From positions 186,001-250,000 of the forward strand of contig PKQS01000007.1 of NCBI GenBank assembly GCA_017577945.1: 64,000 bases of DNA, written 5' to 3'. Of the stretch, positions 27,194-47,059 are shown piece by piece (positions within the stretch are counted from its first letter, which is position 1; each line of letters starts with the position of its first letter). The notes under the pieces are model-generated. The model was not told where the DNA came from. It searched no databases and saw nothing but the letters and a program-made list of their open reading frames with translations. Origin of the DNA: Bacillota bacterium (lineage in GTDB: Bacteria > Bacillota > Limnochordia > Limnochordales > ZCTH02-B6). The position numbers and the translations under genes are program-made.

Positions 27194-30853
<3,660 letters not shown>

Positions 30854-30865
30854 GGGGGCAGTTGC

Positions 30866-34384
<3,519 letters not shown>

Positions 34385-34387
34385 TCG

Positions 34388-34417
34388 TTGACATGCCGAT
34401 TCCGCGGATGGTAGAAT
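34388..34417 (+). promoter_or_regulatory. promoter of the str operon
   Basis: TTGACA (34388-34393), 18-bp spacer, extended -10 TGG-TAGAAT (34412-34417), just after the rpoC stop. A small hairpin CCGCC-TGAC-GGCGG (34431-34444) follows. Confidence 0.8.
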
Positions 34418-34466
34418 ACCAAGGTGTGTGCCGCCTGACGGCGGTTTAACAAGGGATGATTGAAGG

Positions 34467-34727
34467 ATGCCGGATCGGTTAACGAAGGCGTCGCATCGGG
34501 CCGTGGGCACGCGCCAGACGCTGAAGGCCATTCAGAACGGCACGGCCCAAGTGGTGTACATCGCGCGCGATGCCGATCCGCATGTGGTCAAGCCCGTCGA
34601 GGACTTGTGCCGCAAGGCCGGCATCGAGCTGGTGTACGTCGACCACATGAAAGAGCTCGGAAGATATTGTTCGATCGACGTGGGAGCTGCGGCGGCCGCG
34701 ATTCTCAGCGGCCGCCCGTCTCGGTGA
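34467..34727 (+). CDS. L7Ae-family RNA-binding protein (YbxF/RplGB-like)
   Basis: 86 residues from ATG 34467. The core [38 protein letters not shown] is the L7Ae/L30e fold that binds kink-turns in RNA; here it runs from about residue 16 to 53. Bacillus has ybxF at the same place between rpoC and rpsL. Its exact ribosomal role is not settled. Confidence 0.93.
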   Translation: MPDRLTKASHRAVGTRQTLKAIQNGTAQVVYIARDADPHVVKPVEDLCRKAGIELVYVDHMKELGRYCSIDVGAAAAAILSGRPSR

Positions 34728-34749
34728 GGCGGAAGGGAGGTCTTGCGAG

Positions 34750-35163
34750 TTGCCGACTATCAACCAGCTGGTGCGTCATGGGCGCCAGAAGAAGGTGCGC
34801 AAGAGCAAGGCGCCGGCTCTGCGCTACACGTACAACGCCCTGAAAGGCCGCACGATGGAGTCGAATCCGGCTCCGTTCAAGCGCGGCGTTTGCACGCGTG
34901 TGTACACGACGACGCCGAAGAAGCCCAACTCGGCGCTGCGGAAAGTGGCGCGCGTGAGGCTGACCAACGGCATCGAGGTGACCGCCTACATTCCGGGCGA
35001 GGGGCACAACCTCCAGGAGCACTCGGTCGTTCTGGTCCGGGGCGGGCGCGTCAAGGACCTGCCTGGCGTGCGCTATCACATCGTGCGCGGCACGCTGGAC
35101 GCCGCGGGTGTGAAGGACCGCCGGCAAGGGCGCTCGAAGTACGGTGCCAAGCGGCCTAAGTAA
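34750..35163 (+). CDS. rpsL: 30S ribosomal protein S12
   Basis: 137 residues from TTG 34750, with GGAAGGGAGG upstream. Has the longer Gram-positive N-terminal region. The streptomycin-sensitive motif [13 protein letters not shown] keeps both lysines (57 and 58), and [14 protein letters not shown] is unaltered. Decoding-centre protein. Confidence 0.98.
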   Translation: MPTINQLVRHGRQKKVRKSKAPALRYTYNALKGRTMESNPAPFKRGVCTRVYTTTPKKPNSALRKVARVRLTNGIEVTAYIPGEGHNLQEHSVVLVRGGRVKDLPGVRYHIVRGTLDAAGVKDRRQGRSKYGAKRPK

Positions 35164-35181
35164 TGGATGGGAGGTTGAGCC

Positions 35182-35649
35182 ATGCGCAGAGCGAGGGCGG
35201 TCAGGCGGGAGATTGCGCCGGATCCTGTATACGGCAGCGTCCTCGTGCATCAGCTCATCAACAAAGTGATGCGGGACGGCAAGAAGAGCCTGGCCCAAAA
35301 GATTGTGTACGGCGCGTTTGATTTGATTAAGGAGCGCACCGGCGAAAACCCCTTGGACGTCCTGGACAAGGCGGTGCGCAACGCGATGCCGGTGCTTGAG
35401 GTTCGGCCTCGCCGCGTGGGCGGCGCTACGTACCAGGTGCCGCTGGAGGTGCGTCCCGAGCGGCGGGTGACGCTGGCCCTGCGCTGGATCGTGCAGTTCG
35501 CTCGCGAGCGCAAGGACAAGACGATGATCGAGCGGCTCGCCAACGAGCTGCTGGACGCTGCGCAAGGGCAGGGCGGCGCCGTCAAGAAGCGCGACGAGAC
35601 GCACCGGATGGCGGAGGCCAACCGCGCCTTTGCGCACTACCGCTGGTAA
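35182..35649 (+). CDS. rpsG: 30S ribosomal protein S7
   Basis: 155 residues. Begins [19 protein letters not shown] and has the conserved [19 protein letters not shown] strand region and a C-terminal [10 protein letters not shown]. Assembles the head of the 30S subunit; the usual regulator of the str operon in other bacteria. Confidence 0.98.
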   Translation: MRRARAVRREIAPDPVYGSVLVHQLINKVMRDGKKSLAQKIVYGAFDLIKERTGENPLDVLDKAVRNAMPVLEVRPRRVGGATYQVPLEVRPERRVTLALRWIVQFARERKDKTMIERLANELLDAAQGQGGAVKKRDETHRMAEANRAFAHYRW

Positions 35650-35670
35650 AGCGGTAAGGGGGACGACTGG

Positions 35671-37743
35671 GTGGCTAGAGCATTCCCATTGGAACGAACC
35701 CGGAACATCGGGATCATGGCCCACATCGACGCGGGCAAGACGACGACGACGGAGCGCATTTTGTTCTACACGGGGCGCACGCATCGTCTCGGCGAGACAC
35801 ACGAGGGTTCCGCGACGATGGACTGGATGGTGCAGGAGCGCGAGCGCGGCATCACCATCACCGCGGCGGCCACCACGTGCCAGTGGAAAGGATATCGGAT
35901 TAACATCATAGACACGCCCGGGCACGTGGACTTCACCGTCGAGGTGGAGCGCAGCTTGCGCGTCCTCGACGGTGCCATTGCCGTCTTCTGCGGCGTCAAC
36001 GGCGTCGAGCCGCAGTCCGAGACGGTGTGGCGCCAGGCCGACAAGTACCGCGTCCCGCGCATCGCGTTCGTGAACAAGATGGACCGCGTTGGCGCCGACT
36101 TTTTGCGCGTCGTGGAACAAATGCGCGAGCGGCTCGGTACGCGGGCGGTGCCGATTCAGCTGCCCATCGGGTCCGAGGAGAACTTCCGCGGCGTCGTCGA
36201 CCTGATCACGCAGAAGGCCATCATCTATACCGACGACCTCGGCACGCACGTCGAGGAGTCGGAGATCCCGGCCGACGTGCTGGACGCGGTGGCCGAGGCC
36301 CGGGAGGCGCTCATCGAGGCGGCGGCGGAGCAAGACGACGCGCTGATGGAAAAGTACTTGGAAGGCGCGGAAATCACCGTTGAAGAGCTGAAGGCGGCCA
36401 TCCGCAAGGGCTGCCTCTCGATGGCGCTGACGCCGGTGCTGTGCGGCTCGGCCTTCAAGAATAAGGGCGTCCAGCCGCTGCTGGACGCGGTGGTGGACTA
36501 CCTGCCCTCGCCGCTGGATCTGCCTCCGGTTCGCGGCCAGAAACCCGGGACCGAAGAGGAGGAGGTGCGCGAGGTCAGCGACGACGCGCCGTTCGCGGCG
36601 CTGGCGTTCAAGATTATGGCCGACCCGTACGTCGGCAAGCTGGCGTTCTTCCGCGTCTATTCGGGCACGCTCAAGGCCGGCTCGTACGTGTACAACGCGA
36701 CTAAGGGCAAGCGGGAGCGCATCGGGCGCCTCATGCTCATGCACGCCAATCACCGCGAAGAGGTTGACGAGGTGTACGCCGGCGACATCGCCGCGGCCGT
36801 GGGCCTGCGGGATACGACGACCGGCGACACGTTGTGCGACGAGGCGCACCCGATTTTGCTGGAGAGCCCGGACTTCCCGGAGCCGGTGATCGCCCAGGCC
36901 ATCGAGCCGAAGACGAAGGGCGATCAGGACAAGCTGGCCATGGCGCTGCAACGCCTGATGGAGGAAGACCCGACGTTCCGCGTCACGACCGACGAGGAAA
37001 CCGGGCAGACCATCATCCACGGCATGGGCGAGCTGCACCTGGAAATCATCGTGGACCGGCTCTTGCGGGAGTTCAAAGTGGCGGCGAACGTGGGCAAGCC
37101 GCAGGTCGCCTACCGCGAGACGCTGACCAAGCCGGTGCGGGCGGAAGGGCGTTTCGTGCGGCAGACGGGCGGCCGCGGCCAGTACGGCCACGTCATCTTG
37201 GAGATCGAGCCGCTGCCGCCGGGCTCCGGCTTCGAGTTCGTCAACAAGATCGTCGGCGGCGTCGTGCCCAAGGAGTACATCCCGGCGGTCGAGGCGGGCA
37301 TCAAAGAGGCGATGCAGAGCGGCCCGCTGGCCGGCTATCCGGTCGTGGACGTGCGCGTGTCGCTGGTGGACGGGTCGTACCATGAGGTGGACTCGTCCGA
37401 GATGGCGTTCAAGATCGCCGGTTCCATGGGCTTCAAGGAAGGCGCCAAGAACGCCGAACCCATTCTGCTCGAACCCATCATGTCCGTCGAGGTGACGACG
37501 CCCGAGGAATTTCTGGGCGACGTGATGGGCGACCTGAACGCTCGCCGCGGCCACATCGAAGGCATGGACCGGCGGGGCAACGCCCAGATCGTGCGGGCGA
37601 AGGTGCCGCTGGCCGAGATGTTCGGCTACGCCACCGACCTGCGTTCCATGACGCAGGGACGGGCCACGTACACGATGCAATTCAGCCATTACGCGCCGGT
37701 ACCGGCCAACATCGCGCAAAGCATCATCGCCGAGCGCGTGTGA
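35671..37743 (+). CDS. fusA: elongation factor G
   Basis: 690 residues from GTG 35671. G-domain motifs AHIDAGKT (17-24), DTPGHVDF and NKMD; domains II-V follow in normal order, with domain IV containing GGRGQYGHV. Translocase GTPase. Second-last gene of the str operon; tuf copy 2 follows after 73 bp. Confidence 0.98.
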   Translation: MARAFPLERTRNIGIMAHIDAGKTTTTERILFYTGRTHRLGETHEGSATMDWMVQERERGITITAAATTCQWKGYRINIIDTPGHVDFTVEVERSLRVLDGAIAVFCGVNGVEPQSETVWRQADKYRVPRIAFVNKMDRVGADFLRVVEQMRERLGTRAVPIQLPIGSEENFRGVVDLITQKAIIYTDDLGTHVEESEIPADVLDAVAEAREALIEAAAEQDDALMEKYLEGAEITVEELKAAIRKGCLSMALTPVLCGSAFKNKGVQPLLDAVVDYLPSPLDLPPVRGQKPGTEEEEVREVSDDAPFAALAFKIMADPYVGKLAFFRVYSGTLKAGSYVYNATKGKRERIGRLMLMHANHREEVDEVYAGDIAAAVGLRDTTTGDTLCDEAHPILLESPDFPEPVIAQAIEPKTKGDQDKLAMALQRLMEEDPTFRVTTDEETGQTIIHGMGELHLEIIVDRLLREFKVAANVGKPQVAYRETLTKPVRAEGRFVRQTGGRGQYGHVILEIEPLPPGSGFEFVNKIVGGVVPKEYIPAVEAGIKEAMQSGPLAGYPVVDVRVSLVDGSYHEVDSSEMAFKIAGSMGFKEGAKNAEPILLEPIMSVEVTTPEEFLGDVMGDLNARRGHIEGMDRRGNAQIVRAKVPLAEMFGYATDLRSMTQGRATYTMQFSHYAPVPANIAQSIIAERV

Positions 37744-37816
37744 CGCCGGCCTGGCGCCGCTGCGTCGACGACGGGTTACCATTAGAAACACCAAACAACT
37801 GGAGGTACGCGACGAG

Positions 37817-39016
<1,200 letters not shown>

Positions 39017-39052
39017 GCGAGACGATTTTGGGCGATGACGCGGGAGGTTGCT

Positions 39053-39073
39053 CGCGGGGTGCTCCGCCCCGCG
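39053..39073 (+). other. hairpin in the tuf-rpsJ spacer
   Basis: A 7-bp stem CGCGGGG / CCCCGCG without T-tract lies in the 118-bp spacer. It may mark the leader of the S10 operon, but no promoter could be assigned. Confidence 0.35.
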
Positions 39074-39134
39074 GGGGAATTTCCGTCTGAGCCCGCGCCG
39101 CCCAGAGCGGCAAAAGGAGGCCAGAGAACGATTT

Positions 39135-39440
39135 ATGGCGCAAAAGATTCGTATTCGGCTGAAGGCGTTTGACCACAAGCTTTTGGACGGTTCCGCTGAG
39201 CGCATCGTGGAGACGGCCAAGCGCACCGGCGCCAGGGTGTCGGGGCCGATCCCACTTCCGACGGAGCGGACGCTGTTTACGGTGCTGCGTTCGCCGCACA
39301 TTCACAAGGACTCCCGGGAGCAGTTCGAGATGCGCATCCACAAGCGTCTTATCGACATCTTGGACCCGACGCCCAAGACGGTGGACGCCTTGATGCGGCT
39401 CGACCTCCCGGCGGGCGTCGACATCGAGATCAAGCTGTGA
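39135..39440 (+). CDS. rpsJ: 30S ribosomal protein S10
   Basis: 101 residues from ATG 39135 ([20 protein letters not shown]). [19 protein letters not shown] and [18 protein letters not shown] are the family's conserved blocks. AAAGGAGG is 15 bases from the ATG, further than usual. First gene of the S10 operon; S10 is also the NusE antitermination factor. Confidence 0.97.
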   Translation: MAQKIRIRLKAFDHKLLDGSAERIVETAKRTGARVSGPIPLPTERTLFTVLRSPHIHKDSREQFEMRIHKRLIDILDPTPKTVDALMRLDLPAGVDIEIKL

Positions 39441-39480
39441 GCGAGCGCCGGCGTGTTCGATCCGGAGGAGGTGCAAGGAG

Positions 39481-40122
39481 ATGCCCAAGGCAATTCTCGG
39501 CAAGAAGATCGGTATGACGCAAATCTTTGACGAGGCGGGCCGCGTGGTGCCGGTGACCGTCATCGAGGCGGGCCCGTGCGTCGTGGTCCAGAAGCGCACG
39601 GTGGAAAAGAACGGCTACAACGCCCTGCAGCTCGGGTTCGGCGAGCAGAAGGAGAGCCGGCTGAACAAGCCGCTCCTGGGGCATTTCCGGGCGGCGGGTG
39701 TGAAGCCGACCCGCTACCTGCGCGAGGTGCGCTTCAACGAAGGCGAAAGCTTCGCCGCCCTGAATGTGGGCGACGTGATTAAGGCGGACATCTTTCAGCC
39801 GGGGGAATACGTGGACGTAACCGGCGTGACGAAAGGCAAGGGCTTTGCCGGCGCGATTAAGCGGCACGGGTTCCACCGGGGCCCGATGGCGCACGGTTCG
39901 ATGTTCCACCGCGGCGTCGGTTCGCTGAACTCGCGCGAGCCGGGGCGCGTATTTCCTGGCCGGAAGCTGCCGGGACGGATGGGCGGCGTGCGGCGCACGA
40001 TTCAAGGGCTGCGGATTGTCCGGGTTGACGCCGACCGCAATCTCATCCTCGTCAAGGGCTCCGTTCCCGGTCCTCGCGGCGGGCTTGTGCTGGTGAAGGA
40101 AACGGTCAAGCACAAGTCTTGA
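39481..40122 (+). CDS. rplC: 50S ribosomal protein L3
   Basis: 213 residues. Starts [18 protein letters not shown] and has the central extension [20 protein letters not shown], which reaches the peptidyl transferase centre. GGAGGTG precedes the ATG. Confidence 0.98.
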   Translation: MPKAILGKKIGMTQIFDEAGRVVPVTVIEAGPCVVVQKRTVEKNGYNALQLGFGEQKESRLNKPLLGHFRAAGVKPTRYLREVRFNEGESFAALNVGDVIKADIFQPGEYVDVTGVTKGKGFAGAIKRHGFHRGPMAHGSMFHRGVGSLNSREPGRVFPGRKLPGRMGGVRRTIQGLRIVRVDADRNLILVKGSVPGPRGGLVLVKETVKHKS

Positions 40123-40149
40123 CGGATGGAGTTTGGAGGAGACACAGCG

Positions 40150-40773
40150 ATGCCGAAGGTAGCGGTATACAACCTGGAAGGGCAGACGGTCGGCGAGATT
40201 GAGCTTTCCGACGTCGTGTTCGGCGCGCCCGTGAACGAAGCGCTGCTCCACCAGGCCGTCGTCACGTACCTGGCCAACCAGCGCCAGGGGACCGCGTCCA
40301 CCAAGACGCGCGGCGAAGTGCGCGGCGGCGGCCGCAAGCCGTGGCGGCAAAAAGGCACCGGCCGGGCGCGGCAGGGCAGCATTCGCGCGCCCCACTGGGT
40401 CGGCGGCGGTGTGGTCTTCGGCCCCAAGCCGCGCGAGTATCGCCTGGCCATGCCGAAGAAGGCTCGCCGGGCCGCGCTGCGGTCGGCCTTGTCGGCCAAG
40501 GTTCGCGAGGGCAACTTGATCGTGTTGGAGTCACTGGTGCTGCCCGAGCCGAAGACGAAGCTGATGGCCGGGGTTCTGCGCCGCTTGTCCGCGGAGCGCA
40601 AGCCGTTGATTTTGCTGGCCGAACGGAACCGCAACGTGGAGCTTTCGACGCGGAATTTGCCCGGCGCGGCGACGATGCAGGCCACGGACGTCAACGTCTA
40701 CGCGGTGCTGTCGCATGAGAAGCTGGTTCTGACCAAGGACGCCGTGGCCAAGCTGGAGGAGGCGTTGGGCTGA
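40150..40773 (+). CDS. rplD: 50S ribosomal protein L4
   Basis: 207 residues from ATG 40150, since GGAGGAG lies between the earlier ATG (40126) and this one. The extended loop [19 protein letters not shown] lines the exit tunnel. Overlaps rplW by one base. Confidence 0.97.
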   Translation: MPKVAVYNLEGQTVGEIELSDVVFGAPVNEALLHQAVVTYLANQRQGTASTKTRGEVRGGGRKPWRQKGTGRARQGSIRAPHWVGGGVVFGPKPREYRLAMPKKARRAALRSALSAKVREGNLIVLESLVLPEPKTKLMAGVLRRLSAERKPLILLAERNRNVELSTRNLPGAATMQATDVNVYAVLSHEKLVLTKDAVAKLEEALG

Positions 40774-41057
40774 TGGACCCGCGAGACATTCTGAAGCGGC
40801 CGATTATTACCGAGAAGGCTACTGCCCTGATGGAGCAGGGCAAGTACGTGTTCGAAGTCGACCGCAACGCCAACAAGACGCAGATTAAGCAGGCGGTCGA
40901 GCAGATCTTCAACGTGAAGGTCACCAAGGTGAACACCATCCGGCAGAAGGGCAAGCTGCGCCGGCAGGGCCGGACGCAGGGCCGCACGCGGGAGATCAAG
41001 AAGGCCATCGTGACCTTGGCAGAGGGCCAGCGGATCCCGATCTTCGAGGGTCTCTGA
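40773..41057 (+). CDS. rplW: 50S ribosomal protein L23
   Basis: 94 residues. [20 protein letters not shown] at the N-terminus and the loop KGKLRRQGRTQGRTREIKKA match L23, the docking site for trigger factor and SRP at the tunnel exit. The start overlaps the rplD stop (TGATG). Confidence 0.97.
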   Translation: MDPRDILKRPIITEKATALMEQGKYVFEVDRNANKTQIKQAVEQIFNVKVTKVNTIRQKGKLRRQGRTQGRTREIKKAIVTLAEGQRIPIFEGL

Positions 41058-41079
41058 TATTGAGGAGGCAGGGTGAACC

Positions 41080-41910
41080 ATGGGCGTCAAGCGATACAAG
41101 CCGACGTCTCCCGCTCGCCGCGGCATGACGGTGGCAACCTTTGAGGAGATTACGAAGACTGAGCCTGAGAAGTCGCTGCTGGAGCCGCTCAAGAAGACCG
41201 GTGGGCGCAACTCGCAGGGCCGCATCACGGCCCGCTTCCGCGGCGGCGGCCACAAGCGGATGTATCGCATCATCGACTTCAAGCGGGACAAGGACGGCAT
41301 CCCGGCCAAGGTGGCCGCGATTGAATACGACCCGAACCGTACGGCCCGCATCGCGCTGCTGCACTACGCGGACGGCGAGAAGCGTTACATCCTGGCTCCG
41401 CTGGGCCTGAAGGTGGGCGACATCGTCGAGTCCGGGCCCAACGCGGACATCAAGCCGGGCAACGCGCTGCCGCTGGCCAAGATTCCGGTCGGCACGCTGG
41501 TGCACAACATCGAGCTCAAGCCCGGCAAGGGCGGCCAGCTCGTGCGCGCCGCGGGCGCAGCCGCGCAGGTCATGGCCCGGGAGGGCAACTACGCGACGCT
41601 GCGGCTGCCGTCCGGCGAGTTCCGCATGGTGCACATCAACTGCAAGGCGACCGTCGGACAGGTCGGCAACGTCGAACATGAAAACATCGTGCTCGGCAAG
41701 GCGGGCCGGGCTCGCTGGCTGGGGCGGCGTCCGCATGTGCGCGGTTCGGCGATGAACCCGGTGGACCACCCGCACGGCGGCGGGGAAGGCAAGGCGCCGG
41801 TGGGCATGCCGGGTCCGGTTACGCCGTGGGGCAAGCCGACGCTCGGTTACAGGACGCGCAAGAGGAACAAGCCGTCGGACAAGTACATCGTCAGACGGCG
41901 TTACCAGTGA
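41080..41910 (+). CDS. rplB: 50S ribosomal protein L2
   Basis: 276 residues. Begins [17 protein letters not shown]; the C-terminal [16 protein letters not shown] carries the conserved histidine near the peptidyl transferase centre. Primary rRNA-binding protein. Confidence 0.98.
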   Translation: MGVKRYKPTSPARRGMTVATFEEITKTEPEKSLLEPLKKTGGRNSQGRITARFRGGGHKRMYRIIDFKRDKDGIPAKVAAIEYDPNRTARIALLHYADGEKRYILAPLGLKVGDIVESGPNADIKPGNALPLAKIPVGTLVHNIELKPGKGGQLVRAAGAAAQVMAREGNYATLRLPSGEFRMVHINCKATVGQVGNVEHENIVLGKAGRARWLGRRPHVRGSAMNPVDHPHGGGEGKAPVGMPGPVTPWGKPTLGYRTRKRNKPSDKYIVRRRYQ

Positions 41911-41929
41911 GCCGCGGAGGAGGTTGGCC

Positions 41930-42214
41930 ATGGGAAGGTCCAGCAAGAAGGGGCCGTACGTTGACCCGAAGCTCCTGAAAAAGGTTCAGGAAATGAACGA
42001 GACCGGCGAGAAGCGGGTCATCAAGACCTGGTCTCGTGACTCGACGATTTTCCCCGCCTTCGTCGGCCACACGTTCGCGGTGCACGACGGCCGGCGTCAC
42101 GTCCCGATTTACGTGACGGAGGACATGGTCGGCCACAAGCTCGGCGAGTTTGTGCCGACGCGGACGTTCCGCGGTCACGGCGGCAAGTCCGAGAAGACGA
42201 CGAAAGCCAAGTAG
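41930..42214 (+). CDS. rpsS: 30S ribosomal protein S19
   Basis: 94 residues from ATG 41930, 6 bases after GGAGGAGG; the upstream TTG 41924 abuts the SD and is unlikely. [19 protein letters not shown] and [12 protein letters not shown] are diagnostic. Confidence 0.97.
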   Translation: MGRSSKKGPYVDPKLLKKVQEMNETGEKRVIKTWSRDSTIFPAFVGHTFAVHDGRRHVPIYVTEDMVGHKLGEFVPTRTFRGHGGKSEKTTKAK

Positions 42215-42236
42215 TCCGGCGGGGGGAGGAAGAACG

Positions 42237-42572
42237 ATGGAAGCTAGAGCGGTTGCTCGTTACCTGTTGATCTCGCCCCGCAAGGCGCGGCTGGTGACGA
42301 AGCTCATCCAGGGCAAGTCCCTGGACGAGGCGCTGACGATTCTCCGCTTCTCTCCGCAGAAGGCGGCGCGGCTGGTGGAGAAGGTCGTGAAGTCGGCTGC
42401 CGCCAACGCGGAGACGAACCATGACATGAACCCGGACCTCCTGTACGTCAAGTCGGCGTATGTGGACGAAGGTCCGCGGCTGAAGCGGATCCGCCCCCGG
42501 GCGCGGGGCCGCGCGGATCGCTACGTGAAGCGCATGAGCCACATCACCGTCGTGCTCAGCGAACGCCGGTGA
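42237..42572 (+). CDS. rplV: 50S ribosomal protein L22
   Basis: 111 residues from ATG 42237 with GGGGGGAGGA upstream. Starts [20 protein letters not shown]; the tip of the tunnel hairpin is [16 protein letters not shown]. No macrolide-type insertion is apparent. Confidence 0.97.
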   Translation: MEARAVARYLLISPRKARLVTKLIQGKSLDEALTILRFSPQKAARLVEKVVKSAAANAETNHDMNPDLLYVKSAYVDEGPRLKRIRPRARGRADRYVKRMSHITVVLSERR

Positions 42573-42584
42573 GGAGGGGTAGCA

Positions 42585-43253
42585 TTGGGACAAAAGGTAC
42601 ACCCGTACGGCCTTAGGCTCGGCATCATCCGAGACTGGCAAAGCCGTTGGTACGCGAACAAGCGCGAATACGCCGACCTCCTCCACGAGGACTTGCGGCT
42701 GCGCAAGCTCATCAAGGAGCGGTTCTATACCGCCGGCGTCTCGCGCGTGGAGATTGAGCGGGCCGCCAACCGGGTCAAGCTGACGATCCACGCGGCTCGG
42801 CCGGGCATGATCATCGGCAAGGGCGGCGCCGAAGTCGACCAGCTGCGCAAGGACCTGGAGAGGGAAACGGGCAAGCAGATCCAGATCAACATCGTCGAGA
42901 TCAAAGTGCCCGAGCTGGACGCGCAACTGGTGGCGGAAAACATCGCGTTCCAGCTGGAACGCCGCATTGCGTTCCGCCGCGCCATGAAGCAGGCGATGCA
43001 GCGGGCCATGCGGCTCGGCGCCAAGGGCGTCAAGGTCATGGTGTCCGGGCGGCTGTCCGGTGCGGAGATCGCCCGGACGGAGTGGGCGCTGGAAGGCTCC
43101 ATTCCGCTGCAGACGCTGCGGGCCGACGTGGACTACGGCTTCGCCGAGGCGCTGACGAAGTACGGCCGCATCGGCGTGAAGGTGTGGATTTACAAGGGCG
43201 AAGTGCTGCCCGCACGTCAGCCGGCCGCGGTCGGGTCGCAAGGAGGCGAGTAA
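42585..43253 (+). CDS. rpsC: 30S ribosomal protein S3
   Basis: 222 residues from TTG 42585 (GAGGAGGGG upstream). [14 protein letters not shown], the KH-domain [18 protein letters not shown], and [20 protein letters not shown] are all present. Part of the mRNA entry helicase site. Confidence 0.98.
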   Translation: MGQKVHPYGLRLGIIRDWQSRWYANKREYADLLHEDLRLRKLIKERFYTAGVSRVEIERAANRVKLTIHAARPGMIIGKGGAEVDQLRKDLERETGKQIQINIVEIKVPELDAQLVAENIAFQLERRIAFRRAMKQAMQRAMRLGAKGVKVMVSGRLSGAEIARTEWALEGSIPLQTLRADVDYGFAEALTKYGRIGVKVWIYKGEVLPARQPAAVGSQGGE

Positions 43254-43256
43254 GGC

Positions 43257-43688
43257 ATGCTGATGCCTCGCAAGGTGAAGTGGCGCAAGCAGCATAGAGG
43301 CCGCCTGAAGGGCAAGGCGAGCCGCGGCACCACGCTGCAGTACGGCGAGTTCGGCCTGCAAGCGCTGGAGCCCGCCTGGATTACAAGCCAGCAGATTGAG
43401 GCCGCGCGTATCGCCGTGACGCGTCATATGCGCCGCGGCGGGAAGGTGTGGATCACCATCTTCCCGGACAAACCGGTGACCAAGAAACCGGCCGAGGTGC
43501 GCATGGGCGGCGGCAAAGGTTCGCCGGAGCTGTGGGTGGCCGTCGTGAAGCCCGGCCGCATCATGTTCGAGGTGGCCGGTGTGTCCGAAGATGTCGCGCG
43601 GGAGGCGCTTCGTCTTGCGTCGCACAAGCTGCCGATCAAGACGAAGATCGTCGAGCGCGAACGTGCCGCGGGTGGTGAAGCGAATTGA
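43257..43688 (+). CDS. rplP: 50S ribosomal protein L16
   Basis: 143 residues. [19 protein letters not shown] at the start; [20 protein letters not shown] is conserved. Its last four bases overlap the rpmC start. Confidence 0.98.
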   Translation: MLMPRKVKWRKQHRGRLKGKASRGTTLQYGEFGLQALEPAWITSQQIEAARIAVTRHMRRGGKVWITIFPDKPVTKKPAEVRMGGGKGSPELWVAVVKPGRIMFEVAGVSEDVAREALRLASHKLPIKTKIVERERAAGGEAN

Positions 43689-43885
43689 AGGCGGACGAAA
43701 TCCGTGAGCTGACCGATGAGGAGCTCGACCGCAAGCTGGCCGAGCTGAAGGAAGAGTTGTTCAATCTCCGCTTTCAGTTGGCCACGGGGCAGCTGGACAA
43801 CCCCATGCGGATCAAGGCGGTACGGAAAGATATCGCGCGCATTCATACCATCAAGCGCGAGCGGGAGCTGAACATTCGCCGTTAA
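43685..43885 (+). CDS. rpmC: 50S ribosomal protein L29
   Basis: 66 residues from TTG 43685, a TTGA overlap with the rplP stop. [20 protein letters not shown] and [16 protein letters not shown] are the two L29 helices. Confidence 0.96.
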   Translation: MKADEIRELTDEELDRKLAELKEELFNLRFQLATGQLDNPMRIKAVRKDIARIHTIKRERELNIRR

Positions 43886-43911
43886 GCGGCGCGGGTGAGG
43901 AGGGAGCGTCG

Positions 43912-44175
43912 GTGGCGCAGGCACAGCGTGGCATGCGCAAGACGATGGTGGGCACCGTCGTCTCCGACAAGATGAACAAGACGGTCGTCGTGGCCGTTCA
44001 GCGCAGAGTGCGTCACCCGCTGTACCAGCGGGAAATCTTGCGCACGAAGAAGTTTATGGCGCACGACGAGAACAACGAGTGCCGCGAGGGCGACGTGGTC
44101 CGCATCATGGAGACCCGTCCGCTCAGCCGGCGCAAGCGTTGGCGCGTCGTGGAAATTCTCCGTCGTGCCCAGTGA
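43912..44175 (+). CDS. rpsQ: 30S ribosomal protein S17
   Basis: 87 residues from GTG 43912, with GAGGAGGGAG upstream. [20 protein letters not shown] and [19 protein letters not shown] identify S17. Confidence 0.97.
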   Translation: MAQAQRGMRKTMVGTVVSDKMNKTVVVAVQRRVRHPLYQREILRTKKFMAHDENNECREGDVVRIMETRPLSRRKRWRVVEILRRAQ

Positions 44176-44190
44176 GGGAGGCCGACTGCT

Positions 44191-44559
44191 GTGATTCAGG
44201 TGCAGACGAGGCTTAAGGTCGCCGACAACTCGGGCGCGCGGGAGATTATGTGCATCCGCGTGCTCGGCGGCAGCCACCGCCGCTACGCGGGCGTCGGCGA
44301 CGTGATTGTCGCCTCCGTGAAAGACGCCATCCCGGGCGGGGCGGTGAAGAAAGGCGAGGTGGTCAGGGCCGTCGTGGTCCGGACCAAGAAGGAGACGCGG
44401 CGCCCCGACGGGTCGACGATTCGCTTTGACGACAACGCCGCGGTGATTATCAACGAGCAGGGCAACCCCCGCGGCACCCGCATTTTCGGCCCGGTCGCGC
44501 GGGAGCTGCGTGACCGCAACTTCCTGCGCATCGTGTCGCTGGCGCCGGAAGTGCTGTGA
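44191..44559 (+). CDS. rplN: 50S ribosomal protein L14
   Basis: 122 residues from GTG 44191. [20 protein letters not shown] and [20 protein letters not shown] are universal L14 blocks. First gene of the spc-type set. Confidence 0.98.
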   Translation: MIQVQTRLKVADNSGAREIMCIRVLGGSHRRYAGVGDVIVASVKDAIPGGAVKKGEVVRAVVVRTKKETRRPDGSTIRFDDNAAVIINEQGNPRGTRIFGPVARELRDRNFLRIVSLAPEVL

Positions 44560-44571
44560 GGAGGAAACGGG

Positions 44572-44892
44572 ATGCCGTTCAAGGTGCACGTTAAGAAGGG
44601 CGACTTGGTGGCCGTCATCGCCGGCGACGACAAAGGCAAGCAGGGCAAGGTTCTGGAAGTGCGGCCGAAGGAGAACCGGGTCGTGGTGGAGGGCGTCAAC
44701 ATCCAGAAGCGCCACGTCCGCCCGACGCGGGAAAACCCCCAGGGCGGCGTCATCGAGCGCCCGGGCCCGATTTCGGCTTCCAACGTGATGCTCGTTTGCC
44801 CCAAGTGCAAGCGGCCGGCCCGGATGCGGCGCCGCCGGGACGAGAACGGCGTCAAGCGGGTATGCGTCCGCTGCGGCGAGATCGTGGACTGA
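44572..44892 (+). CDS. rplX: 50S ribosomal protein L24
   Basis: 106 residues with an N-terminal KOW motif ([21 protein letters not shown]). A C-terminal CPKCKRPAR...CVRCGEI zinc-ribbon-like pair of CxxC motifs is present. Confidence 0.97.
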   Translation: MPFKVHVKKGDLVAVIAGDDKGKQGKVLEVRPKENRVVVEGVNIQKRHVRPTRENPQGGVIERPGPISASNVMLVCPKCKRPARMRRRRDENGVKRVCVRCGEIVD

Positions 44893-44913
44893 GGCCGGAA
44901 AGGGGGGGCGCAT

Positions 44914-45456
44914 GTGTCGCGACTGAAGGAGAAGTATTACAAGGAAGTCGTGCCGGCCTTGCGTGAGCGGTTCGGCTACAAGAGCATCATGCAGGTGCCG
45001 CGCCTGGAGAAGATCGTCCTGAACATGGGCGTCGGCGAAGCCGCGCAGAATCCCAAGGAACTGGAGTCGGCCATGGCGGACCTGACCGCCATCAGCGGCC
45101 AGAAGCCGGCCATCACGCGGGCGAAGAAGTCCATCGCGAACTTCAAGATCCGCGAGGGCATGGCCATCGGCCTCAAGGTGACGCTGCGCGGGGACCGGAT
45201 GTACGATTTCCTCGATAAGCTCATCAACGTTGGCCTGCCGAGAATCCGGGACTTCCGCGGCGTTTCGCCCAAGTCCTTCGACGGCCGGGGCAACTACAGC
45301 CTCGGACTGCGGGAGCAGCTGATTTTTCCTGAGATTCGCTACGACCGGGTGGACAAAATCCGCGGGCTGGACGTCACCATCGTGACGACGGCCAAGACGG
45401 ACGAAGAAGCTCTGGCGCTTTTGTCCGAGCTGGGCATGCCCTTCCGGGCGGCGTGA
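44914..45456 (+). CDS. rplE: 50S ribosomal protein L5
   Basis: 180 residues from GTG 44914. [33 protein letters not shown] and [19 protein letters not shown] match L5, which binds 5S rRNA. Confidence 0.98.
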   Translation: MSRLKEKYYKEVVPALRERFGYKSIMQVPRLEKIVLNMGVGEAAQNPKELESAMADLTAISGQKPAITRAKKSIANFKIREGMAIGLKVTLRGDRMYDFLDKLINVGLPRIRDFRGVSPKSFDGRGNYSLGLREQLIFPEIRYDRVDKIRGLDVTIVTTAKTDEEALALLSELGMPFRAA

Positions 45457-45469
45457 AAGAGGTGACGAC

Positions 45470-45655
45470 ATGGCCAAGAAGTCGATGATCGCCAAAGCCA
45501 AGCGGCCGCCGAAGTACAGCACTCGCCGGGTCAACCGCTGCCGGATTTGCGGCCGCCCCCGCGGCTACATGCGGCGGTTCCAGTTGTGCCGCGTCTGCTT
45601 CCGGAATTTGGCCCACCGCGGCGAAATTCCGGGCGTGGTCAAGGCGAGCTGGTGA
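45470..45655 (+). CDS. rpsN: 30S ribosomal protein S14, zinc type
   Basis: 61 residues. [19 protein letters not shown] and [16 protein letters not shown] provide the four cysteines of the zinc-binding (short) S14 form. Located between rplE and rpsH as in other Gram-positives. Confidence 0.97.
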   Translation: MAKKSMIAKAKRPPKYSTRRVNRCRICGRPRGYMRRFQLCRVCFRNLAHRGEIPGVVKASW

Positions 45656-45670
45656 GGGGGTGGAACCGAC

Positions 45671-46069
45671 ATGGTGATGACGGATCCGATCGCGGATATG
45701 CTGACACGGATTCGCAACGCCAACATGGTGTATCATGAGACGGTGGACGTGCCGGCTTCCAATCTGAAGAAGGAGCTGGCGCGAATTCTCAAGGAAGAGG
45801 GCTTCATCCGCGATTACCGCGTCATCGACGACGGCAAGCAGGGCGTGATTCGGCTGTACCTGAAGTACGGCGCCAATCGGGAACGGGTGATTCAGGGCCT
45901 CAAGCGGATCAGCAAGCCCGGGCGCCGGGTGTACGCCGGGCGCGACCAGATCCCGCGGGTGCTGGGCGGCCTTGGGATCGCCGTCCTGTCCACGTCCAAA
46001 GGTGTTATGACCGACAAGCAGGCCCGCAAGCTGGGCGTGGGCGGCGAAGTCCTCTGCTACGTCTGGTAG
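45671..46069 (+). CDS. rpsH: 30S ribosomal protein S8
   Basis: 132 residues. [16 protein letters not shown] and the C-terminal [19 protein letters not shown] are diagnostic. In other bacteria S8 represses the spc operon by binding mRNA near rplE; no such site was identified here by eye. Confidence 0.97.
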   Translation: MVMTDPIADMLTRIRNANMVYHETVDVPASNLKKELARILKEEGFIRDYRVIDDGKQGVIRLYLKYGANRERVIQGLKRISKPGRRVYAGRDQIPRVLGGLGIAVLSTSKGVMTDKQARKLGVGGEVLCYVW

Positions 46070-46089
46070 CGGCTGAGGAGGTAGCGGTT

Positions 46090-46635
46090 GTGTCACGCAT
46101 CGGGAAGCAGCCCATCCCGCTTCCGGCGGGAGTGGAGGTACAAGTCGAGGGCAACGTGGTGCGCGTCAAGGGCGCCAAGGGCGAGCTGACGCGCGTGCTG
46201 CCGGAAGCCATTCAGGTGGCGGTGGAGGACGGCCGTATCGTTGTCCGGCGGGCGTCCGACGACCCCGAGCACAAGGCGCTGCACGGGCTGAGCCGCACGC
46301 TGGTGGCCAACATGGTGGAAGGCGTCACGAAGGGTTACGAGAAGAGCCTGGAGATTCGCGGCGTCGGCTACCGTGCGCAGATGGTGGGCAACAAGCTGCA
46401 GCTTGTCGTCGGCTTCTCGCATCCGGTGGAGATCACGCCCCCGCCGGGCATCCAGGTGGAGGTGCCCAAGCCGACGCAAATCATCGTGCGGGGCATCGAC
46501 AAGGAGCTTGTCGGCGAGTTCGCCGCCCAAATCCGCCGCGTCCGGCCGGCGGAGCCGTATTTGGGCAAGGGCATCCGTTACGAGGGCGAGCGCGTGCGTC
46601 GTAAGGCCGGCAAGGCCGGCAAAGTGTCCGACTGA
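46090..46635 (+). CDS. rplF: 50S ribosomal protein L6
   Basis: 181 residues from GTG 46090. [16 protein letters not shown] at the start; the second repeat ends with [19 protein letters not shown]. Confidence 0.98.
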   Translation: MSRIGKQPIPLPAGVEVQVEGNVVRVKGAKGELTRVLPEAIQVAVEDGRIVVRRASDDPEHKALHGLSRTLVANMVEGVTKGYEKSLEIRGVGYRAQMVGNKLQLVVGFSHPVEITPPPGIQVEVPKPTQIIVRGIDKELVGEFAAQIRRVRPAEPYLGKGIRYEGERVRRKAGKAGKVSD

Positions 46636-46669
46636 TGTCGGCGACGGGTGACGCTGGAGGTATAGGGAT

Positions 46670-47035
46670 ATGGCGAAACTGACACGTGCGGAGGGCCGCA
46701 AGCGGCGCCATCTCCGTTTGCGCAAGAAGATCAAGGGCACGCCCGAACGGCCGCGGCTGTCGGTGTACCGCAGCCTCAAGCACATTTACGCCCAGATCAT
46801 TGACGACACCAAGGGTCACACGCTGGTGGCCGCGTCGACGCTGGATCCGGAGCTGCGGGGCCAGATCGAGCGGGGCAGCAACTGCGAGGCGGCGCGCGCC
46901 GTGGGCCTGCTCATCGCGAAGCGGGCGCTGGCTAAGAACATCACCAAGGTCGTGTTTGACCGCGGCGGCAACTTGTACCACGGACGGGTCGCGGCGCTGG
47001 CCGAAGGCGCCCGCGAAGGCGGTCTTGAATTCTAA
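46670..47035 (+). CDS. rplR: 50S ribosomal protein L18
   Basis: 121 residues. [19 protein letters not shown] and [20 protein letters not shown] are L18 motifs; binds 5S rRNA with L5. Confidence 0.97.
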   Translation: MAKLTRAEGRKRRHLRLRKKIKGTPERPRLSVYRSLKHIYAQIIDDTKGHTLVAASTLDPELRGQIERGSNCEAARAVGLLIAKRALAKNITKVVFDRGGNLYHGRVAALAEGAREGGLEF

Positions 47036-47059
47036 CCGACGGAGAGGGGGTGCGGTCCC